From Pseudomonas sivasensis (GTDB lineage Bacteria > Pseudomonadota > Gammaproteobacteria > Pseudomonadales > Pseudomonadaceae), in contig NZ_JAAOWU010000017.1 of assembly GCF_013778505.1 (NCBI RefSeq), positions 1 through 64,000 of the forward strand: DNA of 64,000 nt. Reading direction: 5' to 3'. Shown here piece after piece: positions 10,801 to 18,100 of this stretch. The position numbers and the translations under genes are program-made. Within the stretch, counting starts at the first letter, position 1; every line of letters starts with the position of its first letter. The notes beneath the pieces are model-generated. The model saw nothing but the letters and a program-made list of their open reading frames with translations, was not told where the DNA came from and ran no database searches.

Positions 10801-13800
10801 GGTGCCGCCAGCTACGATGCCCGCGACGGTTTTATCTACCAGGTTGCCAATATGCTGGCGGTGTCCAACGGTTTGCTGAACGTGGTGAGTGCCCCTCAGG
10901 TCGGCGGTGTGACCAGCGGTGGTATCAACATCGGCGCATGCAGCACGAGCGTCTGCACCGGCCAGACCGGGTTGTATTCCGATGGCAGCATCGTGACCCT
11001 GACCGACAGCACCTTCCAACTGGGCGACCAAGTGCGCTATGGCACTCGTCACCTCAACCTGGGCGTGAGCACCATCAACCTGGGCAGCGTCGAAGCCCTC
11101 GCCGCGGCGGCTGCCGCAAACCACTTGCCAGCCGGCCTGACCCTGAACCAGGCGCTGCTCGACCGCCTGCTGCGCGGCGACACGCAATTAGGCGCACCGG
11201 CCCTGGAGACCCTGCAGTTGTCGGCGCGTGACGGTTTTAACTTCTACGGCAGCGCCAGCCTCGACACCTATGACCCGCTGACCGGCAAGTCGCTGCTGAG
11301 CAACCTGATGCTGTCCACCCCGTCCATCTATGGCGCCGGTGGTGCCAGCGATGTCGCGACCATTCACACCGCTAACCTGATTTGGCTGGGTGCTACTAAC
11401 GCTCCCGGCGCGGTGGTGGCAGGCGGCGCAGGCACTGGCAGTGGGCGCCTGGATATCAATGCCGAGCGCATCGAGTTTGGCTATGGCGAATTTGGCCAGC
11501 CCAGCACTGTAAAAAGCTTCGACCGCCTGGCCCTGGGCTTTGCCAACGTTGCTCTCAACGCCAGCGAGCGCATCACCGCCAACCACAAGGGCAGTCTGTC
11601 GGTGTACCAGCGCCAGGGTGCCTATGACCCGGTCAGCGGCTTCCAGTACAGCGGCGGCAACTTGACCATTCGCACCCCGCTGATGACCGGTGAGGCCGGT
11701 TCGGTGAACACGATCAAAGCCGGCGGTGCGATCGATATCGGCGCCTCGGCAGGCCCCCGTGGCAACGCCAGCGGCCAGGGTGCCGCACTGTCCCTGCAAG
11801 GCGACAGCATCCGCGTGGCCAGTGCGGTGGTGTTGCCCAGCGGTAAAGTCAGCCTCAGTGCCCGTGGCGATGTGGTGTTGACCGACGACGCGCTGATTGA
11901 CGTGGCCGGTCGTGGGATCACCTTCAACGATGTGACCCAATACGGGTGGGGCGGCGATGTGCTGCTCGACAGCCGCAGCGGCAATATCCTGCAGGCGGCT
12001 GGCTCGACCATCGACCTGTCCGCCAAGCACAACCAAGCCGGCAAGTTGCGTGCGGTGGCCACGGATGCGGCGGGTGGAATCGTCGATCTGCAGGGCAAGA
12101 TCCTCGGCAGCAGCAGTGGTTACTACAACGCCGGTGGCACCTCTATGCCGCAACCAGCCGGAACCGTGGAGATCCAGGCGCAGCGCCTGGGCAGCAGCGG
12201 CTCCCTGGACCAGCAGTTTGCCGACCTCAACCAACGCCTGAACCAGGGCGAAGTGTTCGGTGCGCGCAGCTTTCAGCTCAAGCAGGGCGACCTGACCATC
12301 GGCAACGGGCTCAAGGCCGGCACCGTCAGCGTGTCCGTGGACAACGGCAGCCTGCGCGTGACCGGCCTGGTGGACGCCAGCGGTGAGCGCGTCGGCAGTA
12401 TCAACCTGGCCGGCAGGAACGGCCTCACCCTGGACAGCACAGCCGTTCTCGACGCTCACGGCAGCAAGCTGCGCGTTGACAGCTACGGCAAGATCATCGA
12501 CTCGCCGAACCGCGCCACAGTGGTGCTGGGCTCCGGCAGCGGCCAACTGACCCTCGCCGACGGCGTACGCATCGACCTGCGCCACGGTACCGGCGCGGCT
12601 GCTGGTAATGACGGACGCAATCGCGGCACCCTGGAACTGAATGCACCACGGTTGGCAGGCAATGACGTGGCGATCGACGCCAGTGGACGCTTGACCATTC
12701 AGGGCGCGCGCTCGATCACCCTCAACGGCATGGCGACCTACGACGATGCACCCGAAAAAAGCGATCCGACTGCCAGTCGCAGGCCGTATCAGGAAATCAC
12801 TCAAGGTTATCTGGATGCGAAACACGCCTTGAGCGAGGCCTTCATCAATGCCGCCCTGCTCAATACGAACTTGCTGGATAACAAGCTCGCCGGCTTGAAT
12901 AACGCGACCTACGCCGACGCCTTCCACCTGCGCCCCGGTGTGGAAATCGTCAGCAAGACCCCGGACGGCGACCTGGTGGTCCAGGGCGACCTGGACTTGT
13001 CCGGTTATCGCTATGCCAGCCTCAATCCCAACAGCCAGAAGAACAATGCCGTCTACGGCTCCGGCGAGTCCGGCAGCCTGACGCTGCGCGCCGGTGGGGA
13101 CTTGAACATCTACGGCAGCATCAACGATGGCTTCGCCAAACCGCCGGTGTCCGAGGATGACAAAGGCTGGGTGCTGCTGCCCGGTGTGGACTTCAGCGGC
13201 GGCACCATCGTGGTGCCGGGCAACGGTGTGACCCTGGCAGACGGTACGGCCTTCCCGGCGGGCAGCACGCTCAACTACGACCTGCCGATCAAAGGCCTGA
13301 CGGTCGCCGCCGGCACCCGTTTGCCAGTGGCCGCGACATTGGGCCAGGACCTGGTTCTGCCGGCGGGCAGCGTATTGGCGGCGGACGTGCGTGATGCCGG
13401 GGGCAACCTGTTGTTCGCCGCCGGTACGTTGCTCGCCGAGGCGCACACCCTGGTGGCGGGCACGCAATTGGGCGCTGGGACACTGTTGACCCAAGGCACC
13501 CGTCTGCAAGACATGATCTGGCCCAAAGGTGTACCGCTGCCGACGGTGCACGGGGCGAACCTGGCCAATAACATCGTGCAACTGAGTGGCAGCAAAGCCC
13601 TGCCGAAGGGCGCGCTGATCCCCGCCGGCACCGATGTGAAGTTGCCCAACGGGGCTGCCTCGGTGCAGTTGCGGGTTGGGGTGTCTGGCGACGCCGGTCA
13701 GGTGTGGGCCATCTCGCCGATGCTGGCCGAAGGCACCCAATCGTGGTCGTTGCGCCTGGTGGCGGGTGCCGACACCGAGGCCGCGGACAGCCGTCTGCTG

Positions 13801-16800
13801 CAAGCCCATCCGCGCAGCGGCGATATTCACCTGGCCGACAATCACTACGGCATGTATGCCAAGGAATTGCCGAGCAAAGGCGTTCAGACCTGGACGGCCG
13901 AAGCGGTGGCGGTGCTGACCGAGGCTGGGTTGGACATCAAAGAGGGCGACCCCATCGACCAGCAATTGCTCGATGACTTGAGCCTGGGGTCGATCGAGGA
14001 CTTCTGCGCCGGCGCGCCGGAGTATTGCGCGATCAAAGTGACCTACGTGTGGACGCAGCAAGCGGCTGACGATCTGTTGAACCAGTCCGGTGTGATCATC
14101 CCCGTGGGCGCGGTGATCACCAATGAGTTTCTCGCCAGCCTGGAGCTGCCTACGGTGGATGAAGTCTGCGCCCTGGCTCCCGAATATTGCGCGGCCCAGA
14201 GCACGACCGAATACGGGGCGACGCCTTCGAGTACACGCTTCAGTGTGATCCGCACCGGCCGCGGCGACCTGGAGTTGTTGAGTGCGGGCAACCTGAGCAT
14301 GGATTCGCTGTACGGCGTGTACACCGCCGGTACTTCATCGACCGGCACGTTTGCGGGTGACCCGTACAACCAGCCTAACGCTCAACCGTCCGGCGCTGTG
14401 CTCAACGATCCGGGAAGCTACTTTGAGCAATTCGTCAACGGCTCACCCACCAGCCGCTACCGGGCCTGGTACCCGGAGGCTGGGGGCAATCTGACCCTGA
14501 ATGTCGGCGGTGACCTGACCGGTAATATCACCAGCACTGCGACCAGCAATGCGCGTCCCAACCCCAAGGACGCCGGAGTGGACTCGGCCGCAGTCGGCAA
14601 CTGGCTGTGGCGCCAGGGCAGTGGTGACGTGGCCACGGGCGGGCAAGCTCAACCCACCGCCTGGTGGATCAATTTCGGCAGTTACACCGCGACCACGGCG
14701 GCGGACAAAATGCTTGGCTTCACCGGTTTCGGCACCTTGGGTGGCGGCAATCTGGACGTGAACGTGGTCGGTGATGCCGGGGTCTTGGATACCTTGGGCT
14801 ATGGCTTCAACAACACCACTGTAAACCCCCACAGTCAGGGCCTGGCCCTGGCGGTCGGCAGCACGGGCCGGATCGCCAGCGATGGCAGCCAGCAGTTGAC
14901 CGGCGGCGGCGATTTGCGCGTGCGCATCGGTGGGGCGCTGAACCCGGCCAGCGTGGCCGCGACTGCGGACCATCGTGATGGTGTGCTGGTCAACCTGCGC
15001 GGCGATGTGCAACTGCGCAGCACCAGCGTGGGCAGCGTCGACATGCTCTACGGCAGCATTTCCCCCACCCAGAGCCCGGGCGAAACCCGCGCGTTCGACC
15101 CATTGGTCGCGACCCGTGGCGTTGCCCGTGGTGGCATGACCCTGGTGCCCGGTGATGCCACGTTCAACCTGCAGACCCTGGGCGACTTGGTGGTGCAAAA
15201 CGTCGAAGACCCGGGCCGGGTACAGCTTTCGCACGTATCACCCTTTGCCCAAGGCGCGAAAGTCGGCAGCGGTTCAAGCTGGTTTACGTTGTGGACTAAA
15301 GACACCGCGATTGATCTGTTTTCACTGGGCGGCAACCTCACACCCTTCACCCGCTCCGAAGCGACGGCCGACCTGGCGGTGGTCTACCCGTCCATCCTTA
15401 ACGCTACCGCAGCGGGCGGCAGCCTGTATTACGGTAAAGCCGCGCAGACGCAGACCAACGGTGACAGCGCCTACAGTTATCCCTTGCTGTTGGCGCCTGG
15501 GGAAAACGGCCAGTTGCAGTTCCTCGCCCAAGACTCGATCTACGCCGGCGGCATGCCGGTTAGCCAGTCCGGCACGGCGAACAGTGCGATGGCGACGCCG
15601 TGGAATCCTGCGTACCAAGGCCGGGTGGGCAACGCCGTGGTCGCCAGCAACCTGTCGGTCACGGGTAACGCGGGCAACCTCTCATTGTTCGCATTCGGGT
15701 CTGGCACCACAGCCGCTTCATCTGCGGGCAGTGCTGAACCGGCGCGGTTTTATGCGATGGACGGCGACCTTGTCGGGGTGAGCAGTGGTCGGATAATCAC
15801 GTTCCAGAAGACACCCGGGTCAGTGCATGAAGGTGAGACCTGGTATGAAGGGAATGGCGCGGTCCGCATGATGGCTGGGCGGGATATCGTCAGCAGTGGT
15901 CGTACTTTTGGCACTGATGGTTTTACCGTCGCGTCGCCAAGCGACAATCTGTTCATTCATAAAAACACGCAGGACATCTCCATCGTGTCTGCCGGGCGCG
16001 ACATTCTCTACAGCAATTTCCAGGTAGCCGGCCCCGGCCTGCTGGAAGTCTCGGCCGGGCGCAATATCCTGCTGACAGGCACGGGCGGCGAGCACAGCGT
16101 GACCAGCCTCGGCGCGGTGTTGACGGGCGACAACCGCCCTGGCGCGAGCATCGTCATGCAGGCCGGTGTCGGCGCCACCGGACCGGATTACCAACGGTTC
16201 GTCGAGAGCTACCTGAACCCGCTCAACCAGGCACAAACGGGCGAGTCCTTGCAGGGCGGCAAAGTGGCCAAGACCTATGAGGACGAACTGGCCACCTGGC
16301 TGGCCGAGCGCTTCGGGTTTGCCGGCGACAGCGAGCAGGCCCGCGCTTACTACGCTGCATTACCCGCTGAGCAACAACGGGTGTTTGCCCGTGATGTGTA
16401 TTTTGCCGAACTCAAGGCCGCTGGCCGCGAGTACAACCAGGACGGCGGCGTCCGCGAGGGCAGCTACCTGCGTGGCCGTGCGGCGATCGCGGCGTTGTTC
16501 CCGACCAGGGACGTGGCCGGCAACCCGATCACTTACCAGGGCGACATCACACTGTTCAACGGCTCGGGCGTGCACACCAATGCCGGTGGGTCGATCCAGA
16601 TGCTCACCCCCGGCGGCGGCCAGACCTTCGGCATCGAAGGCGCGGCGCCACCGTCCACGGCGGGTGTGATCACCCAGGGTGCCGGTGACATTCAGCTGTA
16701 TTCCATGGGCAGCATCCTCTTGGGGCAGAGCCGCATCATGACCACCTTTGGCGGCTCGATCATGGGGTGGACCGCCGAGGGCGACATCAACGCCGGTCGC

Positions 16801-17382
16801 GGCTCCAAGACCACCGTGGTGTACACACCGCCCAAGCGTGTTTATGACAACTGGGGCAACGTGGGCCTGTCGCCGTCGGTGCCAAGTACGGGGGCGGGGA
16901 TTGCCACGCTGAACCCGATCCCGGAAGTACCGGCGGGAGACATCGACCTGATCGCGCCGTTGGGCACCATCGACGCGGGCGAGGCGGGGATTCGGGTGTC
17001 GGGTAACGTCAACATCGCGGCTTTGCGGGTGGTGAACGCGGCGAATATCCAGTCCCAGGGCAAATCGTCCGGGGTGCCTGTAACGGCCTCTGTTAATACC
17101 GGCGCCATGAGCTCGGCCAGCGCGGCCGGGGCAGCGGCCTCCCAGGCGGCGGAAGATGCGGCGCGCAGTCAGCAGGCGGCGGCCAAGCAGGGCAGGGCTT
17201 CGATCGTGACGGTGGAAGTGCTCGGGTTTGGGACTGAGCCGGTGCAGCGTGGGGTTGAAGAGGGGCAGAAGACGTCGGGGTATAACCCCAACAGCCCGGT
17301 GCAGGTGCTGGGCGCGGGGCCGCTGAGTGAACAGGCGCGGGCGCGGTTGACGGACGAGGAGAGGAAGCAGATTTCGTTGTAG
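4867..17382 (+). CDS. Giant filamentous-haemagglutinin-family exoprotein (TPS domain, DUF3739-like C-terminus)
   Basis: This is a predicted surface or secreted beta-helical adhesin of 4171 residues, taking up a fifth of the window. An extended signal peptide ends near residue 41 (NAHA). A haemagglutination-activity (TPS) domain follows at about 120-260, with NRNGVVFSG at about 217 and NVRNLVA at about 229. The middle is a long series of Gly/Asn/Asp-rich beta-helix repeats. From about 3125 the sequence resembles the DUF3739 region of large Pseudomonas FHA-like proteins, and the C-terminus is Ala/Gln-rich. AAGGAAGA precedes the ATG. Only seven cysteines are seen: C4, a CX4C near 2025, and two CX6C pairs near 3047 and 3101. 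No TpsB (FhaC-like) transporter gene is in the window, so the export route is unknown; the adjacent type II genes are one candidate. The function is inferred from family only. Confidence 0.88.
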   Translation: MVRCKPTLKLNAQGSHAQTVLRLKPLAQVIALLVVAGNAHAATAFSPAWFAAKGATQATTAARINAGQMPSVPTLNQQARVNQQLARSISTLNTTVAAIAAQQAAQAAGRQAAFGQVSTIPDGLGKGGLQVDNSLTQGWTNAKAPTQTQAGGKTTVSIEQTADKAILNWETFNVGRNTTVDFQQQSTWAVLNRVNDPEARPSEIQGKIQGAGTVMIMNRNGVVFSGTSQVNVRNLVAAAATITDDQFIQRGLYVDTNGTQPTFTDAAGKVEVQRGALIQTHNAATSTDAGGYALLLGTEVENAGTIITAKGQTTLAAGDSFYIRKGVGTAGNERSTTRGNEVAASLNPGSSAGKVINNGLIMASTGDVTLTGHQVQQNGVVLASTSVDTRGSIHLLNSASDTSGSVTLGEGSTTAILLDASGSTALNSQKDNGLIKLDGTPANLITGQFNHLSAVADRTDQSRIEIVSGGTVDFQKGSITLATGGQVAVSAGQRSLVRDGAMIDVSGAVGVKVSMEANNIKINVQGNEQRDAPINRDNGQLINNDVWVDLRDLVFVPAGTNGYATDRWYTAGGLLEVGGYLGTQGHSVGEWMAQGGTVTFTGKDVVTQQGAQINLSGGTVDVQGGYIRQTWLKGPDRRLYELSKAPGDILYSGIYKGYEDTSVRWGQTEYYYNPMIAPQGRNEAGYTVGRDAGKLVVSTASAVLEGQMISAVFQGDRQTQAPNINLDGYQQSQKAMAQLAQLIIGQYTPIYNKTTGTLRYALGANADEVSIEGSLEKIADGLDLATALPQDRQGKILLDSEQLSGNPLGAIKVAARQQVTVNGALSVADGGDITLFGPRVDINANLTALGGSINAGNILSQVNPLKAGEVEDTTLAGGSSVSVAAGVKLDARGRWNNLLLDPTNSTGVAYVNGGKVSLRSSNNVNLAAGSVVDVSSGATLGVDGKLTGGKGGSVTLGALGALALEGEVRGFGVSGGGTLALQARKVQIGNSAAAVDSDTLKLAGDFFNKGFSAYDITGNEGLIVTDGTQVDVSLPTYRLGAQASTTPTGSDPATALEQWTPPLYQEDATKGVLTQRRGAGLSLTAGTVYATAAQLASTALTVGHGAVINVDPGQAIKLRSIGQLTLDGTLNAWGGSVSLGGVTTGASEAVNAIGHDRSIWIGEQALIDVAARAATAVDYRGRTYGVVRDGGTINIGGSLDLNTGLATASDMFVVVRDGARLDASGTQALLNIAGQGAVQVASNGGSISLASNNGLYLDGSLVAKAGGAGAAGGSLNLALESPYYQKAGVTDRVLKVRDLVLSQVHQPTALGDSLEYGHGRLGVDQVTAGGFDNLALLSNGLLSFDGDVSLDMGQSLRLYSRGYGLSENAAGNSRVNLTAPHLLLAGYLAPPETGKDLYVRPVPVLPAPSQRATEAQFNADGDLVEVRGNVIFGNRSSLYGADNSLASLERRGFDQVNLTSQGDLRFLVGASANDIITGVSTQLLTQGDMTLRAAQVYPSTEVSARVIAGYLGESSAVQGLTFDPLRTLTIGRVGSTDAPLPYSAFGRLQLGAATVKQGGVVRAPLGLIDIGSMGSSLVQLLPGSVTSVSGKGLVLPYGGTLDGQVYKYNGKTVTFLGQGGLANTNSDLSVGVILGGQSVAVQPDAILDLSGGGELLGAGFVSGRGGSTDARYNPLVQFGANGGFVLPGLSTNPIYAIVPGVQPGVAPVAAEGGAVAPLVGQQVTIGAGVPGLPAGTYTLMPSTYALMPGAYRVEINGLAGVGSDAATTLMRNGSWATAGQLSIAHTGIRNSTASQLILTSADTLRRYSQYNETSYAQFAKADAARLGVPRPMLEADAKTLKLALRAGQGGDAFSFEGIGRFDAATGGYGGTVAVLDPGKLGIEVIAADASATAGFSGITLKADTLNAIGASRLMVGGMTMVEYGQSGNFISLASGVNAADSNVTLRAGATLAAPEVFLVSNTGAIVVEQGASINTLGRGAASYDARDGFIYQVANMLAVSNGLLNVVSAPQVGGVTSGGINIGACSTSVCTGQTGLYSDGSIVTLTDSTFQLGDQVRYGTRHLNLGVSTINLGSVEALAAAAAANHLPAGLTLNQALLDRLLRGDTQLGAPALETLQLSARDGFNFYGSASLDTYDPLTGKSLLSNLMLSTPSIYGAGGASDVATIHTANLIWLGATNAPGAVVAGGAGTGSGRLDINAERIEFGYGEFGQPSTVKSFDRLALGFANVALNASERITANHKGSLSVYQRQGAYDPVSGFQYSGGNLTIRTPLMTGEAGSVNTIKAGGAIDIGASAGPRGNASGQGAALSLQGDSIRVASAVVLPSGKVSLSARGDVVLTDDALIDVAGRGITFNDVTQYGWGGDVLLDSRSGNILQAAGSTIDLSAKHNQAGKLRAVATDAAGGIVDLQGKILGSSSGYYNAGGTSMPQPAGTVEIQAQRLGSSGSLDQQFADLNQRLNQGEVFGARSFQLKQGDLTIGNGLKAGTVSVSVDNGSLRVTGLVDASGERVGSINLAGRNGLTLDSTAVLDAHGSKLRVDSYGKIIDSPNRATVVLGSGSGQLTLADGVRIDLRHGTGAAAGNDGRNRGTLELNAPRLAGNDVAIDASGRLTIQGARSITLNGMATYDDAPEKSDPTASRRPYQEITQGYLDAKHALSEAFINAALLNTNLLDNKLAGLNNATYADAFHLRPGVEIVSKTPDGDLVVQGDLDLSGYRYASLNPNSQKNNAVYGSGESGSLTLRAGGDLNIYGSINDGFAKPPVSEDDKGWVLLPGVDFSGGTIVVPGNGVTLADGTAFPAGSTLNYDLPIKGLTVAAGTRLPVAATLGQDLVLPAGSVLAADVRDAGGNLLFAAGTLLAEAHTLVAGTQLGAGTLLTQGTRLQDMIWPKGVPLPTVHGANLANNIVQLSGSKALPKGALIPAGTDVKLPNGAASVQLRVGVSGDAGQVWAISPMLAEGTQSWSLRLVAGADTEAADSRLLQAHPRSGDIHLADNHYGMYAKELPSKGVQTWTAEAVAVLTEAGLDIKEGDPIDQQLLDDLSLGSIEDFCAGAPEYCAIKVTYVWTQQAADDLLNQSGVIIPVGAVITNEFLASLELPTVDEVCALAPEYCAAQSTTEYGATPSSTRFSVIRTGRGDLELLSAGNLSMDSLYGVYTAGTSSTGTFAGDPYNQPNAQPSGAVLNDPGSYFEQFVNGSPTSRYRAWYPEAGGNLTLNVGGDLTGNITSTATSNARPNPKDAGVDSAAVGNWLWRQGSGDVATGGQAQPTAWWINFGSYTATTAADKMLGFTGFGTLGGGNLDVNVVGDAGVLDTLGYGFNNTTVNPHSQGLALAVGSTGRIASDGSQQLTGGGDLRVRIGGALNPASVAATADHRDGVLVNLRGDVQLRSTSVGSVDMLYGSISPTQSPGETRAFDPLVATRGVARGGMTLVPGDATFNLQTLGDLVVQNVEDPGRVQLSHVSPFAQGAKVGSGSSWFTLWTKDTAIDLFSLGGNLTPFTRSEATADLAVVYPSILNATAAGGSLYYGKAAQTQTNGDSAYSYPLLLAPGENGQLQFLAQDSIYAGGMPVSQSGTANSAMATPWNPAYQGRVGNAVVASNLSVTGNAGNLSLFAFGSGTTAASSAGSAEPARFYAMDGDLVGVSSGRIITFQKTPGSVHEGETWYEGNGAVRMMAGRDIVSSGRTFGTDGFTVASPSDNLFIHKNTQDISIVSAGRDILYSNFQVAGPGLLEVSAGRNILLTGTGGEHSVTSLGAVLTGDNRPGASIVMQAGVGATGPDYQRFVESYLNPLNQAQTGESLQGGKVAKTYEDELATWLAERFGFAGDSEQARAYYAALPAEQQRVFARDVYFAELKAAGREYNQDGGVREGSYLRGRAAIAALFPTRDVAGNPITYQGDITLFNGSGVHTNAGGSIQMLTPGGGQTFGIEGAAPPSTAGVITQGAGDIQLYSMGSILLGQSRIMTTFGGSIMGWTAEGDINAGRGSKTTVVYTPPKRVYDNWGNVGLSPSVPSTGAGIATLNPIPEVPAGDIDLIAPLGTIDAGEAGIRVSGNVNIAALRVVNAANIQSQGKSSGVPVTASVNTGAMSSASAAGAAASQAAEDAARSQQAAAKQGRASIVTVEVLGFGTEPVQRGVEEGQKTSGYNPNSPVQVLGAGPLSEQARARLTDEERKQISL

Positions 17383-17413
17383 TTGGGTTGGTAGGGCCTC
17401 TCGTTGGACTTTT

Positions 17414-17444
17414 GGGGTGATCTTTGATTGCCCCGTTTTTTTTT
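17414..17444 (+). terminator. Terminator of the giant exoprotein gene
   Basis: GGGGTGATC and GATTGCCCC form a 9-bp RNA stem (two G-U pairs) with a 3-base loop. A G and nine T residues follow. It lies about 30 bases after the stop codon. Confidence 0.85.
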
Positions 17445-17796
17445 GCTGGTGTACATATCCGTTATTTGGGTAACGGCGGCTTAGGGTTCCGCTCTTACAG
17501 CGGGTCACTTTTGTAAAGGCCGGAATGCCGGCCCAGACAAAAGTAACCAAAAGGCCTTCGCCCCACCACTCGGTGCCTCGCCTAGGCTCGGCATGCCCGT
17601 AATCCGACATTGATTTGGGGGGCCGCCGCCACGCGCCATCCATGGCGCAGGGCGGCTAAACCGGCATCCCTGCCGGTTTACCCCCCAAATCAACGTCGAA
17701 TTCCGGCCATCGTGGTTGACGGGGCGATTTCAGATCAAAAGCAAGAGCGCGGCGGCCTTAGAGCCGACCGGGTTCTCAGCTCCAACTCCGTCCAAA

Positions 17797-17885
17797 TGTG
17801 GGAGGGGGCTTGCTCCCGATGAGGGTGTGTCAGTTGATGCAGTTGTGACTGACCCACTGCTATCGGGAGCAAGCCCCCTCCCACA
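17797..17885. repeat. REP pair (inverted) inside composite repeat
   Basis: Two facing units of the TGTGGGAGGGGGCTTGCTCCC type form an inverted repeat within the right module of copy 1. The spacer is nearly the reverse complement of the spacer at 52784-52872. Confidence 0.9.
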
Positions 17886-17929
17886 GTTTGATCTCCATAG
17901 ATCAGACAGATAGGTCCTAGCCTGCTGTC

Positions 17930-18006
17930 CTGCTTTTGCTCTGCTTTTGCTCTGCTTTTGCTCTGCTTTTGCTCTGCTTTTGCTCTGCTTTTGATCTGGC
18001 TTTTAC
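17930..18006. repeat. 11-bp tandem repeat
   Basis: Five exact and one near-exact copies of CTGCTTTTGCT run from 17930 to 17995, followed by one degenerate unit. The corresponding place in copy 2 (about 52716-52742, opposite strand) has only two to three units, so unit number varies between copies. Confidence 0.93.
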
Positions 18007-18100
18007 ATCCTTTTCACTGACGAAGTCAGCGGTCTGTTGATCTGCGCTTTTGATTGTGTGAATCGCCCCCGCCCACATTCGACCTTCAGTACCTGAGGCC

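Larger units (their letters stand above)
17453..18068. repeat. Composite structured repeat element, copy 1 (right module inverted)
   Basis: This region has no supported gene. Bases 17453-17730 match 52391-52645 in order and in hairpin layout. Stems seen: 17503-17514 with 17537-17548; 17610-17622 with 17681-17693 (13 bp, perfect); GCGCCAT with ATGGCGC at 17633-17648; AAACCGGCA with TGCCGGTTT at 17658-17679. Bases from about 17735 to 18068, with a REP pair and an 11-bp tandem repeat, match the reverse complement of about 52640-52910. GGGGCG near 17720 and CGCCCC near 18064 bracket the flipped part. Reading frames across this region are low-complexity and not credible as genes. Confidence 0.85.

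Noticed and set aside
11188..14061. 957-codon minus-strand reading frame inside the giant exoprotein gene
   Set aside because: It is the antisense of repetitive beta-helix coding DNA; length alone is not evidence in this composition.
17797..17885. CRISPR-like repetition among the many similar palindromes
   Set aside because: The repeats are scattered REP pairs in intergenic DNA, not regularly spaced direct repeats with unique spacers, and no cas gene is present.
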